55,432 bases of DNA, taken from NCBI GenBank assembly GCA_964572685.1, contig CAZNFJ010000008.1, positions 1 through 55,432 of the forward strand, given 5' to 3'. The position numbers and the translations under genes are program-made. The notes beneath the pieces were generated by a model. The model was not told the origin of the DNA. It saw only the letters and a program-made list of their open reading frames with translations, and did not search any database. The first letter of the stretch is position 1. Every line of letters starts with the position of its first letter. The DNA comes from UBA2653 sp964572685. GTDB taxonomy: Bacteria; Pseudomonadota; Gammaproteobacteria; Legionellales; Legionellaceae. Positions 43,402 through 52,018 of the stretch are shown piece after piece.

Positions 43402-45585
43402 TTATGATTGGACTGGATATTCTAGTTTCTCAAACATCGTATCAGAATTAAAGGATTGCAGAATAGTAAAAATTTGACGATTTATTTTAAGCAAGGGTTC
43501 TTTCACATGTTTGGTGTTATCAACACTAAAAGTTATTTCGAGTCTGTAGCTGTCTAGGGAATTTTCAATCAGTGAAAAAATGATTTTTGAAGCATGATGT
43601 TCATTACACATGATTTCGGGTTGTTCAGCTAAAAACTTTTTAAGAGCCTCGCTAATGAGATTTTCATTTTGAATATTAAATTCTTTTAAAATATAGCAAA
43701 GATGAATTTTAAAATATGATTTATTGGCATATGTAAAATTTTGCACGATTGATGAGGCAATTTTTTGATTAGGAAGAATAATCATATCATTATCCAAAGT
43801 CTCTAAAAAAGTTTCAAGTAATGTGATTTTTTTGACATAACCTTTGGTCGATTCTATTTGGATAAAATCCCCAATTTCAAAAGGTTTGTGCGTCATTAAT
43901 ATGATGCTGGATATGAAATTACTTAGAAGGTTTTTCAAACCAAGCCCAATACCAATCGATAATCCTCCCAGGAGAACAAAAAGTTGTTGTAAAGGTAAAC
44001 CTAGGAATTTTAATAAAACAAAAAATATCAATATGTATCCCATGAATTTGAGAATTTTAGCGGTTTTTTCAATTGAATTGGATTGCTTTGATACGCGATG
44101 GGCAATCCAATTTGAAATATAAAAATTGAAAAGGTTAAATATAATTATATACATAATACAAGCTAATAGATCTTGTATTGAGACGGTGATAAAAGTGAAT
44201 TGTGGGATGGTCATAAAATATGAGAGATAAGTAAAAGAAACCTTATATAGGATTAAAATAAGAGCATAAAATATAAGCGTCGCAGATCCTAGAATATATA
44301 TAAAATTGATCAACGATTTGGTGTAATAATAGGCCAATGTTTGATGAATCCCAAACCAATTATAAAAAAAACAATTATCACTATTTTGAATAAAATCTAT
44401 TTTTTTAGAGAGAAATCTACAAAATTGATGAAGAATAAAAACCATTAAGATTAAGGATGCAGTGATAATCATTGTAAAGGCGAAATTAATGGCAAGGTTT
44501 AGATAGCCATTTAATCCTATGAAAAAAAACAGTAACATTATTAGTGATAAGATTTTGAAAAAAATTGGCTTAATATATTCATTTGATAAAATTCGAAAAT
44601 TTAACCAGTAAAAACTCATAAACATTAAAATATGAATACAAAATAAAATCATGTAATTGTAGTACTCAATGATAATATGATTTGTAGCATTTAATCTCAA
44701 ATATTCTAATCCATATGTAAAATAACCTAGGCAAAATAACACAATGATGTTTACAAAAATGAGTAGAAGATCTTTATAAGACCGAAAGTTTAATTTTAAG
44801 TAAATATATGTAAATAAAAACAAACAACACATGAGAAAATAAAAAGGTCGATAGAAAAAAGGTATCAATTGTTCGTGGAAGTTTGCATACACGCTTTTTA
44901 AAATCATATATCGCGTGGGTAATAAAACCCAAAAAAATGGAAATACTAGTAAAAATCTTTTAATGCTAAGCGACTGCTCTAAGAATGAAAATGAAGGCAT
45001 GTATTTTGAAAGAATATTTAGAAAAATAAAAAACAAAAATGAAATGAGAGTAACATTCGGTTCGAAAAATAAGTACATGTTTAGTTTAAAACTATGCCAG
45101 ATTGTAGGTTGGAAGAATAAACTCTCAATAGAAATATTTGATTGCTGTACCAAAGTAACGAAATTAATATATTTCTGAAATAAACTTTCTTGCATGATAA
45201 TTTGCTTTTGTTGATAGATTTTAAGGTTTAAACGTTCACTTTTTTTCAATAAATAGGTGCATAAATCTTTTTGATCACGATATTGTTGGAGTTTATGTGT
45301 TGTCTTTTGTTTTTCTTTTAAACCATAGTTGTTATCCGTAATATTCTTCAAAAAGGAAGTCTCTTGTTTGAGTTGTTCAATCTTTTGATGATTTTGATCG
45401 ATACATTGTTCTGCAATGGATATATATGACTTCGTTTGCTTAAAAGATTTATAAGACTCAATAAAACCCATTTGATGGATTCGTTGCTCAATAAAATTTA
45501 GATTTTGACTGATTTGTGATATCTCATCAGCATGAGAAACCATGCATAGTGTCAAAAGGATAAGTCCGCTGATGATTTTGAACAT
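43402..45585 (-). CDS. large MscS-family mechanosensitive channel
   Basis: The 727-residue protein has a signal peptide (1-19), a periplasmic coiled-coil region (about 25-150), about ten membrane helices, and a C-terminal MscS core. The pore helix is GGLSIGIGLGLKNLLSNF (about 570-587), followed by KPFEIGDFIQIESTKGYVKKI and the beta domain with LPNQKIAS. This is a MscK/YbdG-like enlarged MscS channel relieving osmotic pressure. The gene is clearly more AT-rich than its neighbours. Its stop abuts the convergent pdxH stop with no visible terminator between. Confidence 0.88.
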   Translation of the reverse strand: MFKIISGLILLTLCMVSHADEISQISQNLNFIEQRIHQMGFIESYKSFKQTKSYISIAEQCIDQNHQKIEQLKQETSFLKNITDNNYGLKEKQKTTHKLQQYRDQKDLCTYLLKKSERLNLKIYQQKQIIMQESLFQKYINFVTLVQQSNISIESLFFQPTIWHSFKLNMYLFFEPNVTLISFLFFIFLNILSKYMPSFSFLEQSLSIKRFLLVFPFFWVLLPTRYMILKSVYANFHEQLIPFFYRPFYFLMCCLFLFTYIYLKLNFRSYKDLLLIFVNIIVLFCLGYFTYGLEYLRLNATNHIIIEYYNYMILFCIHILMFMSFYWLNFRILSNEYIKPIFFKILSLIMLLFFFIGLNGYLNLAINFAFTMIITASLILMVFILHQFCRFLSKKIDFIQNSDNCFFYNWFGIHQTLAYYYTKSLINFIYILGSATLIFYALILILYKVSFTYLSYFMTIPQFTFITVSIQDLLACIMYIIIFNLFNFYISNWIAHRVSKQSNSIEKTAKILKFMGYILIFFVLLKFLGLPLQQLFVLLGGLSIGIGLGLKNLLSNFISSIILMTHKPFEIGDFIQIESTKGYVKKITLLETFLETLDNDMIILPNQKIASSIVQNFTYANKSYFKIHLCYILKEFNIQNENLISEALKKFLAEQPEIMCNEHHASKIIFSLIENSLDSYRLEITFSVDNTKHVKEPLLKINRQIFTILQSFNSDTMFEKLEYPVQS

Positions 45586-45713
45586 TTTTAGAGAGATTCC
45601 TTTAACATTCTTACTTTAATTTATAGCTCAAAAACAACAATATTCAAGAAATGCCTGATGAATTATTCTATTTTTTTTGATAATATGGCTTTATTTTAAG
45701 ATTTGAGGCCTTT

Positions 45714-46118
45714 ATGCCCGTGATTACATTAGAAGATGCCATTGCCAAGGCCATTGCTGAAGAAGGACAACAAACAGTAGCCAATCAAGCCTATTTTACT
45801 TTTTTAAAAAGTTCTCTATTGATGCCCATTGAAAAGGGTTCGGGTGATGAGCCTCGTGTTTTATTTCTTGATTCTAATGATCATATTTTTTTACCGGTTT
45901 TTAGTCAAAAATCTTTTTTAATCGATTGGGCCGCTGATAGTATTAAACAAATTGATATTTATGAATTGTCTTGCATGGAGTTACTAGCCGGATTGGGCGA
46001 ACAGGTCACAGTCGCACTCAATCCAGGCACATCAATATACAAAGAATTCAATCCTGATGAAATTTTAAAATTGAAAACCATGGTTTCAAAAATTCAACAA
46101 TTGGTTCAAGGGGATTAG
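45714..46118 (+). CDS. SseB-like N-terminal domain protein
   Basis: The 134-residue protein resembles the N-terminal domain of SseB (type III secretion system regulator family in name only). It has a helical start, VLFLDSNDHIFLPVFSQKSFLIDW (in two parts, about 49-72), and LAGLGEQVTVALNPGTS (about 90-106), the usual strand-helix pattern. The molecular role of such stand-alone domains is unknown. GAGG precedes the ATG. Its last 4 bases overlap the convergent gene at 46115. Confidence 0.7.
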   Translation: MPVITLEDAIAKAIAEEGQQTVANQAYFTFLKSSLLMPIEKGSGDEPRVLFLDSNDHIFLPVFSQKSFLIDWAADSIKQIDIYELSCMELLAGLGEQVTVALNPGTSIYKEFNPDEILKLKTMVSKIQQLVQGD

Positions 46119-46462
46119 GCTACCAGATCCCAAATTTGATAACCCACTAATGCTGACACCGCAATGACCCCAGAAATCTCAAGTATTCTGACAATCATAT
46201 GTGCTACTTTATGCTCATGTGGCTTGGGTTGTTGCTTTTCAATTACAGGACCATCTAAATTAAACAGCGCTTTTTCACTGTAAAATCCAGACCACCAGCC
46301 TTCGGTCCAATACTCACCCTCAATGGAGTCACTTTCATAAGGATTAGTCGATTCATCAATACCGGCTAATGCACAAGCGTAACCATCTACATAACAATCT
46401 TCTAAATCAGGGTACTCAATGTGTAACTTTAAGCGTAAATCAGATTCAATTTGTGCGTCCAT
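46115..46462 (-). CDS. small acidic protein, possible LetE (transmission trait enhancer) homologue
   Basis: The 115-residue product has a conserved-looking acidic N-terminal half (LRLKLHIEYPDLEDCYVDGY, EGEYWTEGWWSGFYSEKALF) and one hydrophobic helix near the C terminus (about 88-108). The pattern recalls LetE, a small Legionella protein linked to expression of transmission traits. This is from memory of the family and was not checked. If right, it supports a Legionellales origin. AAAGGA lies before the ATG. Confidence 0.5.
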   Translation of the reverse strand: MDAQIESDLRLKLHIEYPDLEDCYVDGYACALAGIDESTNPYESDSIEGEYWTEGWWSGFYSEKALFNLDGPVIEKQQPKPHEHKVAHMIVRILEISGVIAVSALVGYQIWDLVA

Positions 46463-46826
46463 TTTTATATGTCCTTTCAGAAGTTTTTGCAGCGGGATAG
46501 TTTCATTTTATCGAAATTAATCTAAAAAAAACCCTTTTTTTTTAAATTTTACACTTTCTTGACAATTATCATATCAATATGGTTTTTATTATTTATGAGC
46601 ACAAGATGTTGTGTTTAACAATTTCAGAGGGATAAGTTAGATGAGGTCTCGCTGATTATTAAAAAATCATTAAGGCTTAACCACATGATTATATGTGTAA
46701 AAATTCCAAATTAAATTTCTGAAATTTTAAGTATCCGGGTTTTTTTTTATTGCAATCGCTGATAAAACTGGTTACTATGGATTCAGTTTTTCTTAGGTTT
46801 GATATATTTTTTTTGGATAAAACTGT
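46463..46826. other. intergenic region upstream of the MFS transporter
   Basis: No gene is supported in these 364 bases. A consensus TTGACA lies at 46559-46564 but no -10 fits at 16-18 bases. A 15-base palindrome aaatttctgaaattt lies at 46713-46727, about 100 bases before the MFS start, and could be an operator. Several T-runs are present but no convincing terminator. Confidence 0.4.
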
Positions 46827-48092
46827 ATGAAGAAAGATTTACATAAAGGTTTATGGATGTCATGGTTGGTCTGGGGATTGGCAGCACTTTATTATTTTTC
46901 TGACTACATGGCGCGTGTTGCGCCGGGTGTGATGCATAAAAGCTTGCAAAGTGCATTTGGCATAAGTGAGGCGGGTTTTGGCTTACTTACCTATTCTTTT
47001 TATATCCCCTATATTATTATGCAAATTCCGGTCGGTTTATTAGTGGATCGATTTAGCATTCGGCGATTATTAACTTGTATGTCTTTGATGACTGCCATTG
47101 GTTGTACAATATTTGCTTTATCAGATAATCTATGGTTTGCAGCAGTGGGCCGTATGTTTATTGGGTTTAGTGCAGCATTTGCTTTTATTTCTTCTTTGCG
47201 TTTAGCAACGGCATGGTTTCCTCCATCGATGTTGGGATTGTTAGCGGGCTTAACTCAAGCTTTGGGTATGTTGGGGGCTGCTGCAGGAGAAGCACCTATT
47301 TCTTATTTATCGCAAAGCTTGGGATGGCGGCAATCCATGTATTGCTTGGCAGTTCTTTTTGTTATATTGGCCTTTTTCTTGTATCGATATATTCATGATC
47401 ATGAGTCTATGGCACTGGTAAAGAAAAACAAAAATCACGCCATGAGTATTATGAATTCTTTGAAAGTTGTTTTGAAAAGTCGACAAATTTGGATCAATGC
47501 TTTATATGCAGGTTGTTTATTTGGCCCCACTGCGGTGATTGGTGAATCTTATGGACCTGCTTTCTTACAATATGGTTGGGGGTTATCTGCACATCAAGCA
47601 GCAACGGCTATAGGTTTTATTTTTATTGGTTGGGGATTTGGTGGACCGATTCTCGGATCGCTTTCCGATCGTTTGGGTCACCGTAAATCATTGATGATTT
47701 TTTCGGCGGTATGTACTTTTATTTTAACCGTTGTCATGATCTACTTCCCATTGCACCACGTCGGTTTAGCCTATATGCTCTATTTTATATTTGGTTTAAC
47801 CAATAGCGGAGTGGGACTGGCATATGCTGTATCCACAGAATTACCAGCTCGAGCCGTGGTTGGGACGTCTATTGCTTTTACAAATATGGCCTCTATTTTT
47901 GTGGGTGCTTCTTTGCAACCATTGGTTGGTAAAATGATTGATGCTGTTGCAGGTGAACGTTCATTTTATGTCGAACGTTTGAATTTAGTAGATTTTCAAA
48001 GACCTCTTTCCTTATTGATCGTTTGTGCTGCTTTTGCCTTGATATTGGCTTTTTTTGTTAAAGAAACCCATTGTAAAAATCAAGCGCAATAA
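46827..48092 (+). CDS. MFS transporter
   Basis: The 421-residue protein has twelve predicted helices and MFS landmarks: a first-helix motif followed by YSFYIPYIIMQIPVGLLVDRFSIRRLL (in two parts, loop 2-3 with D-R-[FL]-x-x-R-R) and the repeat GSLSDRLGHRKSLM in the second half. Related Legionellales transporters (Pht family) import amino acids or nucleosides into the vacuole-dwelling cell, but the substrate here cannot be read. DUF945 follows within 50 bases. Confidence 0.85.
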   Translation: MKKDLHKGLWMSWLVWGLAALYYFSDYMARVAPGVMHKSLQSAFGISEAGFGLLTYSFYIPYIIMQIPVGLLVDRFSIRRLLTCMSLMTAIGCTIFALSDNLWFAAVGRMFIGFSAAFAFISSLRLATAWFPPSMLGLLAGLTQALGMLGAAAGEAPISYLSQSLGWRQSMYCLAVLFVILAFFLYRYIHDHESMALVKKNKNHAMSIMNSLKVVLKSRQIWINALYAGCLFGPTAVIGESYGPAFLQYGWGLSAHQAATAIGFIFIGWGFGGPILGSLSDRLGHRKSLMIFSAVCTFILTVVMIYFPLHHVGLAYMLYFIFGLTNSGVGLAYAVSTELPARAVVGTSIAFTNMASIFVGASLQPLVGKMIDAVAGERSFYVERLNLVDFQRPLSLLIVCAAFALILAFFVKETHCKNQAQ

Positions 48093-48141
48093 TGAAAAGG
48101 AATTGATTAGAATCATAATTATAAAAAATGGTGGGTGGGGA

Positions 48142-49724
48142 ATGAAAAAAATTTTAGTTTCTGTAGGGATAGTTGCCGTTGCTGGGGTGCTGAGTTATCC
48201 TGGGTTTGGATTATTAGTTGAAAAAGGTCTGGCACATCAAATTCAATCGATGCCGAAACAATATGGTATGATGGTTGAACTTAAAGATTTCAAACGCCAT
48301 TGGTTTAGTTCTGACGTGAATTTACTTTGGAAATGGGACGTTCCTGCTCACTTAAAGCAGAATTTACAAGGGCAAACAATCACGGTATCCCCCAAGCATT
48401 ATCAAAAAGAAATTCATATTCAAATTTTCCATGGTCCTGTGGTGCTTCATAATTGGAAACCTTTTTTTGGTGTAGGCTATGCTGCGACCACTTTAAAATG
48501 GCCCTTTGATTCTCAACAAACTCAATCTATAGAGTTCTCCGATAAATCAGTTTTCCCCATGATACATGTGCGTATGGCTTTGGACTTTCTGATGCATACT
48601 CATTGGAAAACAGAAGTCCCTGCATTTAAATTGATTGCAAAAGATCAAAGTTCTGAAATCGTATGGGGGGGGCTCACTTTAAAAAATACTTTAACCACAA
48701 ATTTGGATAAAATTAAAGGTCAACTGAATTTGGTGAATCTTGATATTCATAAACAAGAACAAGTAATTGATTTAAAAGCTTTTCAAACAAAATATGATTT
48801 TCATTTAAATCCTGTTGGGATTTATGTTGGTCAGGCAAGTATGGCTCTTGAACAATTGAATATGGGCCAAGCTCTGCAATTAAATCAGTTTAAAATGGCC
48901 AATCAAGCTGATATTAATAAGGACCAATTTTCTACGCAGTTTAAAGGTCAGGTTGAATCTGCGCAAATAAATGGTTTGAAAGTGGGCTCATCAGCCGTAG
49001 ATATTCAAATTAGTCAAATTAATGCCAGTGCTTTGGCTAAAGCACAGCAATCGCTTTANNNNNNNNNNNNNNNNNNNNNNNNNNNNNNNNNNNNNNNNNN
49101 NNNNNNNNNNNNNNNNNNNNNNNNNNNNNNNNNNNNNNNNNNNNNNNNNNNNNNNNNNTTCAAATTAGTCAAATTAATGCCAGTGCTTTGGCTAAAGCAC
49201 AGCAATCGCTTTATCCACAACAAAATGCTTCACCCAGCTTTAGAAATAAAGGATTTTTAGGTGTGATTACCACTATTCCTGAATTATTGAAGTATGGTGC
49301 AAATTTGGATGTGAATAACTTCCATTTAAGCTTAAACAAAGGCACTATTGATTTAAATATGAAGCTCGCATTACCCGCTGATCCTCAAAGAAATTCATTG
49401 ATCAATTTAGCTCAAATGCAAACTTTAATGGGTGAAGCTCATTTGAGTGTAACACAAAAACTATTGGTGGACTGGTTGGTTGATTTAGTCGCAAAACAAA
49501 TTCAAAGCCAACAACAACTTGGATTGGAACCTGCCCCCATGACAGAAGCTCCGACCGATTATGCGCAAATGGCTAGAAGCCGAACCACTGATAAAATTGA
49601 AACCTTGGTTCAAAGTGGTGTTATTGCACAAAAACAAGATCAATATATCTTTGATCTAAAATTACAAAATGGCCAGTTAACCATTAACAACTTACCATTT
49701 GATCCAACTTGGTTGGTTATTTAA
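48142..49724 (+). CDS. DUF945 (YdgA-like) protein, interrupted by an artificial gap
   Basis: Read from ATG 48142, the sequence encodes a signal-anchor (about 3-22) followed by a beta-rich periplasmic domain typical of the DUF945/YdgA family (unknown function). The frame is broken by 100 N at 49059-49158. The 55 bases before the gap (49004-49058) recur immediately after it (49159-49213). Removing the N run and one copy (155 bases) joins the two halves in frame and gives 475 residues, near E. coli YdgA (502). The gene is therefore probably intact. C-terminal LQNGQLTINNLPF fits the family's conserved end. A start upstream of 48142 would lack the signal sequence at the N terminus. Confidence 0.8.
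49059..49158. other. assembly gap of exactly 100 N
   Basis: A run of 100 N between two identical 55-base sequences (49004-49058 and 49159-49213). The duplicate is best read as the overlap of two contigs that a scaffolder did not merge. Confidence 0.95.
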
Positions 49725-49783
49725 CCCTATATCGACATGGTTTTCATGGAGATTAACAATTTAAACGTTTAAGGAGTAAAAAC

Positions 49784-50071
49784 ATGACAACAGATGTAAA
49801 CAATAGTATTGCTGCTGATTCAGCAACATCATTAGCAGAGAGTGTTACACAATGCGTACAGCGTTATTTTGCCGAATTAAAAGGAGCTGATCCTGTTGAT
49901 TTGTATCAATTTGTTTTAGAAGAAGTAGAAACACCTTTATTTCGTTGTGTCATGGAACACTGCAAATACAATCAATCACGAGCTGCCTTAATGTTAGGCG
50001 TGAGCCGTGGTACCTTAAGAACCAAATTACGTCACTATTTTGACGATAAATATGTTGGTTCTCGTGATTAA
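49784..50071 (+). CDS. fis: nucleoid-associated DNA-binding protein Fis
   Basis: Fis bends DNA and regulates rRNA and growth-phase genes. The 95-residue protein has the C-terminal helix-turn-helix NQSRAALMLGVSRGTLRTKL (about 67-86), nearly as in E. coli Fis, and the preceding dimer helices with LEEVETPLF. The gene is not behind dusB, its usual partner, but after a DUF945 gene. AAGGAG lies before the ATG. Confidence 0.95.
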   Translation: MTTDVNNSIAADSATSLAESVTQCVQRYFAELKGADPVDLYQFVLEEVETPLFRCVMEHCKYNQSRAALMLGVSRGTLRTKLRHYFDDKYVGSRD

Positions 50072-50080
50072 TCACTATAG

Positions 50081-50109
50081 CATGCGCCGTTGGGCGCATG
50101 GTTATTTTG
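50081..50109 (+). terminator. terminator-like hairpin after fis
   Basis: Stem catgcgcc / ggcgcatg (8 base pairs, four-base loop) at 50081-50100, followed by gttatttt. It is GC-rich and 10 bases after the fis stop. A second hairpin, catgatga / tcatcatg, lies at 50119-50145 and is followed by three T. Confidence 0.7.
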
Positions 50110-50300
50110 TGGGTCGGTCATGATGAGCTTCTTTACTTCATCATGTTTCAGAACGCAGTAATCTGCAGTTAGAAATGAAATTCATCTGAGTAAACAAAAA
50201 GCATCGTTCGATGAAAGCACCAAGTGATTCAGAATTAAATAGATATTTATCAATGAAAAATTCATTATAGGTAACTAAGCCCAGGGTATTTTAAAAATAT

Positions 50301-50329
50301 TTTCATTGCGTAATAGATGATATACAATT
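50301..50329 (+). promoter_or_regulatory. candidate promoter for the repeat protein at 50348
   Basis: TTTTCA (50301-50306), a 17-base spacer and TACAAT (50324-50329), ending 18 bases before the ATG. Confidence 0.45.
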
Positions 50330-50347
50330 ACCATCAAATAATAATCT

Positions 50348-50698
50348 ATGTTTAACAATATTATGCAAAATATTTCCATGCAAGAACCACGTGAAGCTGA
50401 AACCTCTACAATGAAAATGATTAAGGAACTTCAGGATGCTATTACAGCAGCTGAGTCTCTTATGCCTAAAAGGCCTTACACCGGAAGTGATCCAATTCCA
50501 ACGGAACTTTTGCATTGGTCACCACGAAAAAAACCTTCTTTACTTCAAGAGCAAGGTCAAGGTGAAATATCTCCAGATCAAATGATTAAGGAACTACAGG
50601 AGGCTATTACAGCAGCTGAGTCTCTTATGCCTAAAAGGCCTTACACCGTAAGCGATCCAATTCCAACGGAACTTTTGCATTGGTCACCACGAAAATAA
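50348..50698 (+). CDS. small protein built of two near-identical 38-residue repeats
   Basis: The 116-residue product was not recognised. Residues 24-61 and 79-116 are almost the same: MIKELQ(D/E)AITAAESLM followed by PKRPYT(G/V)SDPIPTELL and HWSPRK. Only two positions differ, and the bases are almost as alike, so the duplication is recent or kept uniform. A 17-residue polar linker separates the copies. The N terminus (1-23) is unlike the repeats. No Shine-Dalgarno is obvious; a promoter candidate lies just upstream. No signal peptide or membrane helix. Each repeat looks like one helix plus a proline-rich arm, which could be a binding module. Confidence 0.6.
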   Translation: MFNNIMQNISMQEPREAETSTMKMIKELQDAITAAESLMPKRPYTGSDPIPTELLHWSPRKKPSLLQEQGQGEISPDQMIKELQEAITAAESLMPKRPYTVSDPIPTELLHWSPRK

Positions 50699-50878
50699 GA
50701 ATCTTTAGATTAAAGAGAATATGATGTTTACTATGAACAGAATGCATGTTAGAGACAAAAAATTCAACATTTATTAAACGAGAGACATTTTCAATGATGG
50801 GTATTCTAGAATTAGATTATAAATCTTTATTTTGAGTTCATAAGGTTCAAGTTTTTTTAAAAAAATTAAAAAATACAG

Positions 50879-50907
50879 TTGACAAAACAGAAGCATAGTA
50901 GCAAAAT
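50879..50907 (+). promoter_or_regulatory. candidate promoter for tRNA-Gln (and prs)
   Basis: A perfect TTGACA (50879-50884), 17 bases, then CAAAAT (50902-50907), about 47 bases before the tRNA. An A/T-tract lies just upstream, as in strong tRNA promoters. Confidence 0.5.
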
Positions 50908-50953
50908 ACACATCGTTGACGCGATGTAAATTCTAGTCAAATCCCGCAGTAGA

Positions 50954-51028
50954 TGGGGTGTCGCCAAGCGGTAAGGCACAGGGTTTTGATCCCTGCATAC
51001 CTAGGTTCGAATCCTAGCACCCCAGCCA
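50954..51028 (+). tRNA. tRNA-Gln (anticodon TTG), CCA encoded
   Basis: The acceptor arms tggggtg and caccccag, the D arm gccaagcggtaaggc, the anticodon stem caggg/ccctg with loop ttttgat (anticodon TTG), and the T arm with ttcgaat are all present, and CCA is encoded at 51026-51028. The U-A first pair is typical of bacterial tRNA-Gln. prs follows 36 bases later, a conserved gammaproteobacterial neighbour. Confidence 0.97.
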
Positions 51029-51064
51029 TTTTATAAAATACTCTCAACGATAAAGGCAATCAAC

Positions 51065-52012
51065 ATGTCAATGATGTTATTTTCCGGAAATGCCAATCCT
51101 GAATTAGCCAAAAAAATTGCGAAATATTTAGGCCTGGAATTGGGTAAGGCCCATGTGGGTACTTTTAGCGATGGTGAAACTTGTGTCGAAATTTTAGAAA
51201 ATGTTCGCGGAAAAGATGTTTTTATTATTCAATCAACATGTGCGCCGGCTAATGATCATTTGATTGAATTGATTAGTATGGCAGATGCGCTTAGACGTGC
51301 ATCAGCTGCTCGAATTACTGCCGTGGTGCCTTATTTTGGTTATGCAAGACAAGACCGAAGAGTTCGTTCTGCACGGGTTCCTATTACAGCCAAGATTGTA
51401 GCTGATATGATGACGAGTGTGGGTATTAATCGGGTATTAACGGTTGATTTACATGCTGATCAAATCCAAGGTTTCTTTTATATGCCCGTTGATAATGTGT
51501 ATACTACCTTATTAATGCGCAATGATATTGTTAATCAACATTATCAGAAAGGCATGGTCGTGTCTCCTGATGTCGGCGGTGTTGTTCGTGCACGTGCGAT
51601 GTCAAAAGAATTATTGCATTCTGATATGGCCATTATTGATAAAAGACGTAGTGGACCTAATAAATCTGAAGTTATGCATATCATTGGTGATGTTAAAGAA
51701 CGTCACTGTATACTGATTGATGATATTGTAGATACCGCTGGTACGCTTTGTGGTGCTGCTGATGAGTTAAAAAAACGCGGTGCTTTGAGTGTGAGAGCTT
51801 ATGTAACGCATCCTGTATTTTCTGGACCAGCAATTCAAAACATTACACAATCTGTTTTTGATGAAATTGTTGTCACTGATACCATTCCTTTATCAAAAGA
51901 AGCCGAAGCTTGTGGGAAAATTCGTGTATTGTCACTCGATGAAATGCTGGCAAAAGCGATTAAATGTATCAATGACGAAGAATCTATAAGTCTTTTGTTT
52001 AATCATAAATAA
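51065..52012 (+). CDS. prs: ribose-phosphate pyrophosphokinase Prs
   Basis: Prs makes PRPP from ribose 5-phosphate and ATP for nucleotide, histidine, tryptophan and NAD synthesis. The 315-residue protein has FSDGE (34-38), PYFGYARQDRR (about 95-105), VDLHADQIQGFF, DKRRSGPNKSEV (flexible loop) and the PRPP motif LIDDIVDTAGTL (about 217-228). Length equals E. coli Prs. The usual upstream partners lolB and ispE are absent; only the tRNA-Gln link is kept. Confidence 0.97.
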   Translation: MSMMLFSGNANPELAKKIAKYLGLELGKAHVGTFSDGETCVEILENVRGKDVFIIQSTCAPANDHLIELISMADALRRASAARITAVVPYFGYARQDRRVRSARVPITAKIVADMMTSVGINRVLTVDLHADQIQGFFYMPVDNVYTTLLMRNDIVNQHYQKGMVVSPDVGGVVRARAMSKELLHSDMAIIDKRRSGPNKSEVMHIIGDVKERHCILIDDIVDTAGTLCGAADELKKRGALSVRAYVTHPVFSGPAIQNITQSVFDEIVVTDTIPLSKEAEACGKIRVLSLDEMLAKAIKCINDEESISLLFNHK

Positions 52013-52018
52013 TCTATT

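Noticed and set aside
46559..46826. Regulatory RNA (RsmY/RsmZ-like) or LetA site upstream of the MFS gene.
   Set aside because: The palindrome at 46713-46727 does not match the LetA consensus as I recall it, and repeated GGA loops are not evident.
49059..49158. A genuine tandem repeat in the DUF945 gene.
   Set aside because: The 55-base match sits exactly against a 100-N run and frame is restored only by removing one copy, which points to an unmerged contig overlap.
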